Source of the DNA: Candidatus Doudnabacteria bacterium
GTDB lineage: Bacteria > Patescibacteriota > Doudnabacteria > UBA920
Reading direction: 5' to 3'
Assembly: GCA_023245915.1 (NCBI GenBank)
Contig: JAHFJK010000009.1
Location: 1 to 19,474, forward strand
DNA length: 19,474 bases
A model generated the notes under the pieces. That model was not told the origin of the DNA. It saw only the letters and a program-made list of their open reading frames with translations, and searched no databases. This document shows, one piece after another, positions 13,594 to 19,474 of the stretch. The position numbers and the translations under genes are program-made. Within the stretch, counting starts at the first letter, position 1, and each line of letters begins with the position of its first letter.

Positions 13594-13761
13594 ATGCAAA
13601 ACTTTAAAAAGAAAAATGCAAGCGGGCCTTGGAATTATTTTAACGATTGCGCAATTTGCCAAGGCATGAAGCAAGGCAGGGGACAAACAGCGGAAGAGCT
13701 TAAAAAATTATTTGATGAGGCGGAAGTCAAACAAACTGTTAATTCAGATGAAAGAGCATAG
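13594..13761 (+). CDS. Small CxxC protein, hypothetical
   Basis: A 55-residue protein: MQNFKKKNASGPWNYFNDCA, then ICQGMKQGRGQTAEELKKLF and an acidic tail. The DCAIC pair (CxxC) could bind metal or form a redox pair, but with only two cysteines a full zinc finger would need a dimer. It begins one base after the hsdS stop, and AAAGGG lies nearby as a ribosome site. Small CxxC proteins with a WNYFNDCxxC-like stretch seem familiar from related genomes, but I cannot assign a function. Confidence 0.55.
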   Translation: MQNFKKKNASGPWNYFNDCAICQGMKQGRGQTAEELKKLFDEAEVKQTVNSDERA

Positions 13762-13799
13762 GAAAAGAAACAGGGCTATGGCCCATTCATCAATTTTTT

Positions 13800-14084
13800 A
13801 TGGCGGATAATTTATTAATTTTTTTTATTGTTTTAGGGGCAATCAACCTTATTGCCTTTATTTTGGTCGGGGTGGATAAAAAACGAAGCGCGCAAAATAA
13901 CGAACGGGTGCCGGAAGTTTATTTATTTTTTATTGCAATCTTTTTTGCATCTTTAGGCGTTTTGCTGGGCATGTATTATTTTCATCACAAAACCAGAAAA
14001 ATATATTTTCCCGTGGGGTTAGGTCTGTTAATGTTGGAACAAGCTGCCCTGTTAATTTTTATTTCTGAAAAAGTTTTGGTTTAG
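13800..14084 (+). CDS. DUF1294 family membrane protein
   Basis: A 94-residue protein with three hydrophobic helices (NLLIFFIVLGAINLIAFILV, VYLFFIAIFFASLGVLLGMYY, FPVGLGLLMLEQAALLIFI). The pattern N-x-F-x-x-x-x-x-DKKRSAQNNERVPE followed by GxxxGMYYFHHKTRK fits DUF1294, a family of small membrane proteins without known function. It follows the restriction-modification genes by 38 bp and may be a bystander. That gap contains a weak GGGC/GCCC hairpin and then ATCAATTTTTT before the ATG. Confidence 0.75.
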   Translation: MADNLLIFFIVLGAINLIAFILVGVDKKRSAQNNERVPEVYLFFIAIFFASLGVLLGMYYFHHKTRKIYFPVGLGLLMLEQAALLIFISEKVLV

Positions 14085-14277
14085 CGGCATATTTATCTCA
14101 TCACATACAGGCAACTTCACTGAGTATCACACCCAATGGGGCGGGTAAGTGTTCACAAGACCGAGTAAATCATCAAATCTGTTAAAGTTTAGCAGGCCGC
14201 GGGCCCGCACTGCACTTAGGAATATCAGTAAAGGATAAAATCTACTCAGAGCTGTGAATATTTACTGGGGCGGGATT
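14085..14277. other. Intergenic stretch with direct repeats and a GC island
   Basis: No convincing gene. TGGGGCGGG occurs at 14137-14145 and 14266-14274. A GC-only palindrome, GCGGGCCCGC, lies at 14199-14208 within AT-rich DNA, flanked by GCAG and CTGC. On the minus strand about 45 codons are open (including NFNRFDDLLGLVNTYPPHWV) without a visible start or family; this may be the relic of an inserted sequence. Confidence 0.4.
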
Positions 14278-14305
14278 TTGAAATTTTTGATAGTTGTGTT
14301 ATAAT
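14278..14305 (+). promoter_or_regulatory. Promoter of the type IV pilus operon
   Basis: TTGAAA (14278-14283), 16 bases, then a perfect TATAAT (14300-14305) preceded by TGT, an extended -10. RNA should begin near 14312, giving a leader of about 110 nt before pilB. Confidence 0.7.
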
Positions 14306-14356
14306 TATTCAACTGAAGCGAAAGTTTGGAAACAAACTAGCATCATTGGCTGGATT

Positions 14357-14383
14357 TTTTTGATAAAATTGGATTATCAAAAA
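14357..14383 (+). other. A/U-rich hairpin in the pilB leader
   Basis: TTTTTGATAA (14357-14366) pairs with TTATCAAAAA (14374-14383) around a 7-nt loop and is followed by TCTTTTTATTT. A smaller hairpin, AGTTTG-GAAA-CAAACT, lies upstream near 14324-14339. The pair could influence leader folding or stability; the stem is too A/U-rich for a convincing attenuator. Confidence 0.4.
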
Positions 14384-14422
14384 TCTTTTTATTTAAGCGT
14401 TATCTTCGAAAACAAATATAAA

Positions 14423-16174
14423 ATGGACAAGCAGGAGCTGAATACAGCTTTAAAGCAAAAGAAAATAATCAACGAGGGCAAGCTGGCGACTTTGGAAAAG
14501 GAGCTGGCCCAGGCAAAAAATTCCTCTCCCTGGGAGGACTTTTTGGTTGAGAAGAAAGTTATCAACGAAACTGACCTTTTAAATTTAAAATCCGGCTTGC
14601 TTGCTGTGCCGGTAGTGGATTTAACCGCCCTGCAAATTCCCCAGGAGGTTTTAAATTTAGTGCCCGAGCCCATTGCCCACCGCCATAAGGTCATTAGTTT
14701 TGCCAAAACCGGTGACCTGCTTTCTTTGGCTATGGCTGACCCGACCGACCTGCAGATTAAAGAGTTCATGCAGAAAAAGACAGGCATGAAGATTAAGCCG
14801 TTTTTAATCGGCAGGACCAGTTTAGATTTTGGACTTTCCAAATACCACTCTTCTTTGGAAAAAGAAATCAAGCATTTATTTACGCCAATCTCGCAGCCTT
14901 TAACTGCCAAGCCGGAAGGCTTAAGCGCGGACGATTCGCTGAAAAAAATGGCGGAAGAGGTGCCGGTTATCCGCGTGGTGGACACGCTTTTGGAATACGC
15001 GGTCTTTGAAAAAGCTTCGGACATCCACATTGAACCTCAGGAAAATGCCTTAACTGTGCGCTATCGCATTGACGGCGTTTTGCACGATGTCATGACTCTG
15101 CCTAAAGTCATTCAGGCCGGCATTGTCGCCCGGATTAAAGTTTTATCCAACTTGAAAATTGACGAACGCCGGCTGCCTCAGGACGGCCGGTTTAAAATAG
15201 AAAAGGACGGCTACAAATTTTCCCTCCGCGTATCCACCATCCCGATTTTTGACGGCGAAAAAGTCGTCATACGCCTTTTGGACGAGTCGGCCAAAGCCCA
15301 AACTTTGGAAGAGTTGGGCTTTGAAAAAGAATCTTTTGAAATAATCACCCGCAATGTCAAAAAGCCCCATGGCATGCTTTTGGTTACCGGCCCGACAGGC
15401 AGCGGCAAGTCCACCACTTTGTACACGCTGCTTTCCATGCTTAACACTAAATCGGTAAATATTTCCACCATCGAGGATCCCGTGGAATATCGCATTGTCG
15501 GGGCTAACCAAATGCAGGTAAATCCCAAGATCGGTTTGACTTTTGATGTGGGTTTAAGGGCCCTGCTGCGGCAAGACCCTAATATTATTATGATCGGTGA
15601 AATTAGGGACAGGGAAACGGCTGAAGAAGCTGTGCACGCGGCTATGACCGGTCATATTGTGTTTTCCACTCTGCACACCAACACGGCCGCCGGGGCTCTG
15701 CCCAGACTCCTGGATATTGGCGTGGAGCCGTATTTGATTGCTTCCACGGTTAACGCGGTTTTGGCCCAAAGGCTGGTGAGGGTCATTTGCAAGGATTGCC
15801 AGGCTGCCGCAAGTTTAGATGACGCGGCCATAGAAGCTTTGTCCAAAGAATTCCACCTGGAAAAATTGCTGCCGGTGCTGGTGAGAGTTGGCCTGACTAC
15901 GGCTAAAACCAAAAGCATTAATGAACTTAAATTTTATAAAGGCCAGGGCTGTGATAAATGCAGCCACACCGGCTACAAAGGCCGGCTGGGCATCCATGAA
16001 ATTTTAGAAGTCACCCCCACCGTTGCCGAAATGATAATGGCCCATAAAAGCGCGAATGAAATCCAGGACCAGGGGGAAAAAGAGGGTATGGTATTAATGT
16101 GGCAGGATGGGTTTCTAAAGGCGCTTAAGGGCATTACCACCATTGATGAAATAGTTCGGGTATCAAAGGAATAA
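14423..16174 (+). CDS. pilB: Type IV pilus extension ATPase (PilB/GspE family)
   Basis: A hexameric ATPase at the inner face of the membrane that drives pilin polymerisation. The 583-residue protein has an N-terminal MshEN-like region (DFLVEKKVINETDLLNLKSG, then VPVVDLTALQIP and the ...PEPIAHRHKVISFA... block), a linker, then the secretion ATPase core: DIHIEPQENALTVRYRIDG, Walker A GPTGSGKST (323-331), Asp box STIEDPVEYRI, Walker B IIMIGEIRDRETAEEA, and His box TGHIVFSTLHTN. The zinc tetracysteine is present as CKDC and CDKC. The start is ATG 14423 (MDKQELNTALK); an upstream TTG frame would translate the promoter region. It is the first gene of the pilus operon and pilC follows after one base. 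The N-terminal block and the neighbours favour PilB over the retraction ATPase PilT. Confidence 0.93.
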   Translation: MDKQELNTALKQKKIINEGKLATLEKELAQAKNSSPWEDFLVEKKVINETDLLNLKSGLLAVPVVDLTALQIPQEVLNLVPEPIAHRHKVISFAKTGDLLSLAMADPTDLQIKEFMQKKTGMKIKPFLIGRTSLDFGLSKYHSSLEKEIKHLFTPISQPLTAKPEGLSADDSLKKMAEEVPVIRVVDTLLEYAVFEKASDIHIEPQENALTVRYRIDGVLHDVMTLPKVIQAGIVARIKVLSNLKIDERRLPQDGRFKIEKDGYKFSLRVSTIPIFDGEKVVIRLLDESAKAQTLEELGFEKESFEIITRNVKKPHGMLLVTGPTGSGKSTTLYTLLSMLNTKSVNISTIEDPVEYRIVGANQMQVNPKIGLTFDVGLRALLRQDPNIIMIGEIRDRETAEEAVHAAMTGHIVFSTLHTNTAAGALPRLLDIGVEPYLIASTVNAVLAQRLVRVICKDCQAAASLDDAAIEALSKEFHLEKLLPVLVRVGLTTAKTKSINELKFYKGQGCDKCSHTGYKGRLGIHEILEVTPTVAEMIMAHKSANEIQDQGEKEGMVLMWQDGFLKALKGITTIDEIVRVSKE

Positions 16175-16175
16175 A

Positions 16176-17384
16176 ATGGAGTTTATTTATACAGCGACAA
16201 CCAAAGACGGCAAGCGGGAAAGCGCGACGGTTAGCGCGCCGAATTTAGCCGCGGCCGGCCACTTGCTCAAAGAACGGGGACTTTTGCCCCTGCAGATTTC
16301 AGAGCAGGGTACAGGCCACTGGCTTGATTTTTTAAAAACTTTGGGTTCGGTTTCATTGAATGAAAAAATAAATTTTGCCGAAAATTTAAGCATAATGCTT
16401 AAAGCGGGCATTAGCATCAGCCGTGGTTTGCAAATCCAGGTCAAGCAGACAAAAAATAAAAAATTCAAAATTATTTTAACTGACATCTATAACCAGGTGG
16501 AGCAGGGCAAAGGGCTGTCTGAAGCATTATCCAGGTACCCAAAAATTTTTTCCAGCATCTTTTTCAGCATGATAAAAGTCGGCGAACTTTCCGGCAACCT
16601 GGAAAAAAGCCTGGAATATTTAAGCATCCAGCTTCACCGTGAAGCGACATTAAAAAGCAAAATTCGGGGAGCGATGATTTATCCGTCGGTCATTGTTTCT
16701 GCCATGGTAATTATTGGGGTGCTTATGTCAATTTTTGTTTTGCCCCAGCTGACTTCGGTGTTCAAACAGGCAGGTGGCGAACTGCCTGTGACAACCAGGG
16801 TGGTAATCGCCTTTTCCGATTTTATGGCCGGCCATTCTATTTTGGTCATTTTGGGACTCTTTGGCACGCTGGCAGGGGCCGGGGCGGCTTTGCGGACTTA
16901 TCCGGGCAAACGGGTTTTTGACTTTTTTCTTTTACATTTTATGGTAATAACAGCTATTGTTAAAAAAATAAACCTTGCCCGCTTTTCGCGTATTTTAAGC
17001 TCACTGTTAAAAAGCGGTATTCCCATAGTCCAGGCTTTGGAAGTTTCGTCGGGATCTTTGGGCAACACTTATTATAAAGAGCTGGTGGACAATTCAGCGC
17101 AGGATGTAAAGGTGGGTAAATCTTTAACCGAGGCCCTGGGCAAAGACGAAAGGTTATTTCCGGTTTTGGTGGTGCAGATGATAGAAGTGGGGGAAGAAAG
17201 CGGCACGGTGCAGGAAATTTTAGGCCAGCTGGCGGAGCATTATGAAGAAGAAGTGGATACGATTTTAAGCAATTTGTCTTCGGTTATTGAGCCTTTGCTG
17301 TTGCTGGTCATTGGCGGCGTGGTGGGTGTATTGGCCATGGCCTTGATTGCGCCTATTTATAATTTAAGCCAGACAATTCAGTAA
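16176..17384 (+). CDS. pilC: Type IV pilus inner-membrane platform protein PilC (GspF family)
   Basis: The 402-residue platform protein couples ATPase movement to pilin insertion. It shows the N-terminal FIYTATTKDGKRESATVSAP beta segment followed by two homologous T2SSF domains (about residues 67-190, FAENLSIMLKAGISISRGLQ, and about 268-392, FSRILSSLLKSGIPIVQALE). Both contain the family phrase MIxVGExSG (MIKVGELSGNLE and MIEVGEESGTVQ). Transmembrane segments follow each domain (YPSVIVSAMVIIGVLMSIFV, SILVILGLFGTLAGAGA, and EPLLLLVIGGVVGVLAMALI). AAAGGA five bases before the ATG is a good ribosome site. The length is normal for the family. Confidence 0.93.
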   Translation: MEFIYTATTKDGKRESATVSAPNLAAAGHLLKERGLLPLQISEQGTGHWLDFLKTLGSVSLNEKINFAENLSIMLKAGISISRGLQIQVKQTKNKKFKIILTDIYNQVEQGKGLSEALSRYPKIFSSIFFSMIKVGELSGNLEKSLEYLSIQLHREATLKSKIRGAMIYPSVIVSAMVIIGVLMSIFVLPQLTSVFKQAGGELPVTTRVVIAFSDFMAGHSILVILGLFGTLAGAGAALRTYPGKRVFDFFLLHFMVITAIVKKINLARFSRILSSLLKSGIPIVQALEVSSGSLGNTYYKELVDNSAQDVKVGKSLTEALGKDERLFPVLVVQMIEVGEESGTVQEILGQLAEHYEEEVDTILSNLSSVIEPLLLLVIGGVVGVLAMALIAPIYNLSQTIQ

Positions 17385-17606
17385 TGACAAAAATAAGTAA
17401 AATTGACAAAAATAAACTGCAGATTGATTTTGTCAATCTTGTCAATTTTTTAAATTTTGTTTAAATTTTGTCAATTATACTCAATTGCTAAATTAATTTA
17501 GATATAATACTCCGAAGCTTATGTTGTTATTACTTAATTTTATTGGTTATTATTAATTTTATCCAAAACACAAAATCGGAATTTGATTAGCGAAGGAGTA
17601 TAACTT
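17385..17606 (+). promoter_or_regulatory. Repeat-rich gap with a likely pilM promoter and strong ribosome site
   Basis: The first half is built from TTGTCAATT/AATTGACAAAA units. ATTGACAAAA (17402-17411) and TTTTGTCAAT (17428-17437) are perfect 10-bp inverted repeats, and TTGTCAATTTTTTAA (17439-17453) matches the copy at 2721. A perfect TATAAT (17503-17508) follows with a weak -35, so pilM may have its own start. AAGGAG (17593-17598) lies eight bases before the pilM ATG, the clearest Shine-Dalgarno in the window. Confidence 0.5.
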
Positions 17607-18671
17607 ATGAAATTTAACTTTCTTTCTAAAACCCTTCCCGCCTTCGGCCTGAATATTTCCGGCAGTACTTTTAAAATTATGCAAATGGAAAAAACCAAGG
17701 GAGCGCTTAAGGTTAAAAGTTACCATGAAGCGGTTTTGCCAAAAGGCCTGGTCATTAACGACGGGATAGCCGATTCCAAAACCTTTACTCATTTGCTTAA
17801 AAGCGCCCTAATGCAGCCGCAATACGGTAAAGTTGACAGCAACTATGTGATTGCCAGCTTGCCGGAGTCCAAATCTTTTGTCAGGGTTATCCAAATCCCC
17901 CAAATGAGCCAGGCAGAGGCTGAAAATGCTGTGCCTTTTGAGGCAGAAAGTTTTATCCCCCTGCCGGTTGACCAGGTTTATTTGGATTGGCAACAAATTG
18001 GAACTGCGGGGGACAAGATGAATATTTTAATTATTGCCTCGCCTAAAGATTTTGTGGAAAAATATTTGGACATCTTAGACAAGGCCGGACTGAAAACTGT
18101 GGCCTTAGAGGTTGAATCACAGAGCGCTTTAAGGGCGCTGGCCTCAATGGTAGGCAGTGACAATGTGGTTTTAATCAAAATCGGCTCACTGCGCACCGGA
18201 ATGATTGTAATCGAAGAGGGAAATTTGCAGTTTACCTCCAGCATTCCCATAGGCGGCAGCGCTTTTACTGAAAGTTTGGCCAAAGCTTTGGGCATAAGCA
18301 GCGCCAAAGCCGAGGAGATAAAAAAGAAAGTCGGCATTGCCAACACGGCCGAGTATCCCAATATTACTACGGCTTTAGTGCCGGTGTTGAATAATTTAAG
18401 CGATGAGATAAAAAATATTTTAAAATTCCACAGCGAACACTCCGACAAGTTAATTACCCGGGCAATTCTTTTGGGCGGCAGCGCCAGGATGCAAAATTTA
18501 GCGGAAACTTTGGCGCCAAACCTGGAAGATGCGGGAGTAAAAAGCGTGGAGCTGGCTAATCCCTGGCAAAACCGGCCAGACATAAAAACCCCCCCGCTGG
18601 ATGCCTTAAATTCCCTCGGTTTTATAACGGCCATTGGTCTGGCAATGAGGGGAGCGGAGTATGAGGTATGA
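17607..18671 (+). CDS. pilM: Type IV pilus assembly protein PilM
   Basis: An actin/FtsA-like cytoplasmic ATPase-fold protein that links the pilus ATPase side to the PilN-PilO inner-membrane ring. Signatures seen: FGLNISGSTFKIMQM (phosphate-binding loop 1), VIASLPESKSFVRVIQIPQM, AVPFEAESFIPLPVDQVYLDWQ (the conserved PilM stretch), VLIKIGSLRTGMIVIEEG, SIPIGGSAFTESLAKALGIS, and ILLGGSARMQNLAETLA near the C-terminus. At 354 residues it has the usual length. A strong AAGGAG site suggests good translation. The stop is followed by a gap of about 87 bp containing short TGTCA-type repeat sequence before pilN. Confidence 0.92.
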   Translation: MKFNFLSKTLPAFGLNISGSTFKIMQMEKTKGALKVKSYHEAVLPKGLVINDGIADSKTFTHLLKSALMQPQYGKVDSNYVIASLPESKSFVRVIQIPQMSQAEAENAVPFEAESFIPLPVDQVYLDWQQIGTAGDKMNILIIASPKDFVEKYLDILDKAGLKTVALEVESQSALRALASMVGSDNVVLIKIGSLRTGMIVIEEGNLQFTSSIPIGGSAFTESLAKALGISSAKAEEIKKKVGIANTAEYPNITTALVPVLNNLSDEIKNILKFHSEHSDKLITRAILLGGSARMQNLAETLAPNLEDAGVKSVELANPWQNRPDIKTPPLDALNSLGFITAIGLAMRGAEYEV

Positions 18672-18742
18672 GAGTAATGAACAAAAATGAGACAAATGAG
18701 CAAGAATTAAAAAAATGTTTATTCCCATAATTTTATCATTTA

Positions 18743-18756
18743 TTTAATTTTTGTCA
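18743..18756 (+). repeat. TTTAATTTTTGTCA repeat before pilN (copy 3)
   Basis: An exact copy of the 14-mer at 2731-2744. In both places it ends within ten bases of a start codon, here two bases before the pilN ATG. Confidence 0.6.
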
Positions 18757-18758
18757 CT

Positions 18759-19313
18759 ATGAAAGTTATCAATCTATTACCCAAACCCAGACAGCAGGAG
18801 GCGCGTTATATTGCCATGCTTCGCGGGGTTTGGTTTGTCTTTGGTTTTTCGCTCGTAAGTTTTGTCCTGGTGTTTTTAGCTCAATCGGGTACGTTATTTT
18901 ATCTGCAAAACCAGGCAGGCAGACTGCAGGCTCAAATCGCGGATTTGAAGGCGCAGGTTAACAAAAAAGAAAATTCCCAGGTAAAATCACAGGTCAAAGC
19001 CGCTAACGATTTAATCTCCGATTTTAAAAATTTGGCCCAAACTTCGCCCAAATGGTCCAAAGTCATTGAAGCGTTTATGCCCTTGCCGCCTGAAGGGGTC
19101 AAAATCAACACTTTTTCCATTGATCCGGCAAAAAAAACTATTAACATTACCGGCATTGCTCCCACCCGGGAGCTGGTCATTAAACTTCACGACAATATAG
19201 CTAAAGACAAGCGGGATTTTCATGACATAGACTATCCTTTTGAAAATATTGCCAGAGCGCAGAACGTTAATTTTCATTTCAGTTTTGGCATACAGCAGGA
19301 ATTATTCAAGTAA
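18759..19313 (+). CDS. pilN: Type IV pilus inner-membrane protein PilN
   Basis: A 184-residue bitopic protein. The short cytoplasmic N-terminus MKVINLLPKPRQQEARY contains the INLLP motif that binds PilM. One transmembrane helix follows (VWFVFGFSLVSFVLVFLAQS), then a coiled coil (LQNQAGRLQAQIADLKAQVN) and a ferredoxin-like outer domain (VKINTFSIDPAKKTINITGI, ELVIKLHDNIA) that pairs with PilO. The gene order pilM-pilN-pilO supports the call. No strong Shine-Dalgarno precedes the ATG; a TTTTTGTCA repeat occupies that place. Confidence 0.9.
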   Translation: MKVINLLPKPRQQEARYIAMLRGVWFVFGFSLVSFVLVFLAQSGTLFYLQNQAGRLQAQIADLKAQVNKKENSQVKSQVKAANDLISDFKNLAQTSPKWSKVIEAFMPLPPEGVKINTFSIDPAKKTINITGIAPTRELVIKLHDNIAKDKRDFHDIDYPFENIARAQNVNFHFSFGIQQELFK

Positions 19314-19322
19314 TTTTGAGCA

Positions 19323-19474
19323 ATGCGAACATTCAGCGCAAAAAATCAAGTTGCTATAATTGCCGCGGCCTGGCTGGTTTTAAGCGCGCTGAATTTTGCT
19401 TATTTTTTTGGGATTTTGGACAGCAGGAACCAGGAGTTTGTTAACTCCATGGAGCAACAAAAGCAGATTCTGGC
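19323..19474 (+). CDS. pilO: PilO-like pilus protein, 3' cut by window edge
   Basis: ATG 19323 opens a frame that runs off the window. The visible 50 residues start MRTFSAKNQVAIIAAAWLVL, continue into one transmembrane helix (ALNFAYFFGIL), and then a coiled-coil start (NQEFVNSMEQQKQIL). This N-terminal layout and the position just after pilN fit PilO, the partner of PilN in the inner-membrane alignment ring. The rest is not visible. Confidence 0.75.
   Translation, partial: MRTFSAKNQVAIIAAAWLVLSALNFAYFFGILDSRNQEFVNSMEQQKQIL

Noticed and set aside
14294..14422. N-terminal extension of PilB from a TTG codon
   Set aside because: The TTG lies inside the -35/-10 region and the added residues do not look like the family's N-terminus; ATG 14423 fits better.
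14389..15030. Long minus-strand open frame of 213 codons under pilB
   Set aside because: It mirrors the plus-strand pilB codons; the plus frame has clear family motifs, the minus one has none.
17384..17464. 26-codon frame starting at TAATG after pilC (MTKISKIDKNKLQIDFVNLV...)
   Set aside because: It is built entirely from the TTGTCA/TGACAAAA repeat units and shows no protein-like pattern, so it is best read as repeat DNA.
17978..18703. Minus-strand open frame of 241 codons under pilM
   Set aside because: A shadow of pilM, with no recognisable domain and no promoter or ribosome site.
18668..18730. 20-codon frame overlapping the pilM stop by ATGA (MRVMNKNETNEQELKKCLFP)
   Set aside because: Low-complexity intergenic sequence next to the repeat copy, no hydrophobic or conserved pattern, and no ribosome site.

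Overview
The window looks like chromosomal DNA of an ultrasmall Candidate Phyla Radiation (Patescibacteria) bacterium. This is an inference from several traits seen together: AT-rich, tightly packed, co-oriented genes with ATGA overlaps; few clear Shine-Dalgarno sites; a minimal type IV pilus gene set (ATPase-PilC-PilM-PilN-PilO); a very large LamG/beta-helix surface protein with Pro/Ser/Thr linkers; and short A/T-rich or heptameric repeats that run in frame through genes. Every confident gene is on the + strand.

Region 1 (1-8355) is an envelope or exopolysaccharide cluster. It holds the tail of an unidentified protein, a GT4-like glycosyltransferase, a DUF268 methyltransferase-like protein, a 37-codon single-helix membrane ORF, an FkbM methyltransferase and a GT2 glycosyltransferase. 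These are followed by a 1173-residue secreted mosaic protein (LamG, Pro-rich linker, right-handed beta-helix, second Pro-rich linker, three C-terminal repeats) and a WcaJ-type undecaprenyl-phosphate sugar transferase that would start the glycan. Together they could build and decorate a surface polysaccharide.

Region 2 (8380-14084) is a defence-type accessory island. A promoter with a palindromic operator in its spacer drives a LexA/S24 autoprotease-type repressor. Its end overlaps a 650-residue protein in which an HsdR_N-type PD-(D/E)XK nuclease domain is fused to an N6-adenine methyltransferase. A PemK/MazF-like toxin, a membrane-anchored unknown protein and a two-domain HsdS specificity subunit follow, then a tiny CxxC protein and a DUF1294 membrane protein. 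There is no helicase-type HsdR, so the layout resembles BcgI-like type IIB enzymes (RM subunit plus S subunit), here under a LexA-like switch. In the gap after the toxin gene lie two tandem minus-strand promoter-hairpin units; the inner one ends in a canonical intrinsic terminator and looks like a very small antisense or non-coding RNA.

Region 3 (14278-19474) is the type IV pilus operon. A strong extended -10 promoter and a leader of about 110 nt precede pilB, followed by pilC, a repeat-filled gap, pilM, pilN and the start of pilO, which is cut by the window edge.

The most notable features are the LexA-switched nuclease-methyltransferase/S locus, the tandem minus-strand promoter-hairpin units, the small membrane ORF bracketed by a 12-bp inverted repeat, a perfect 34-bp palindrome, and several short repeat families that occur both between and inside genes.
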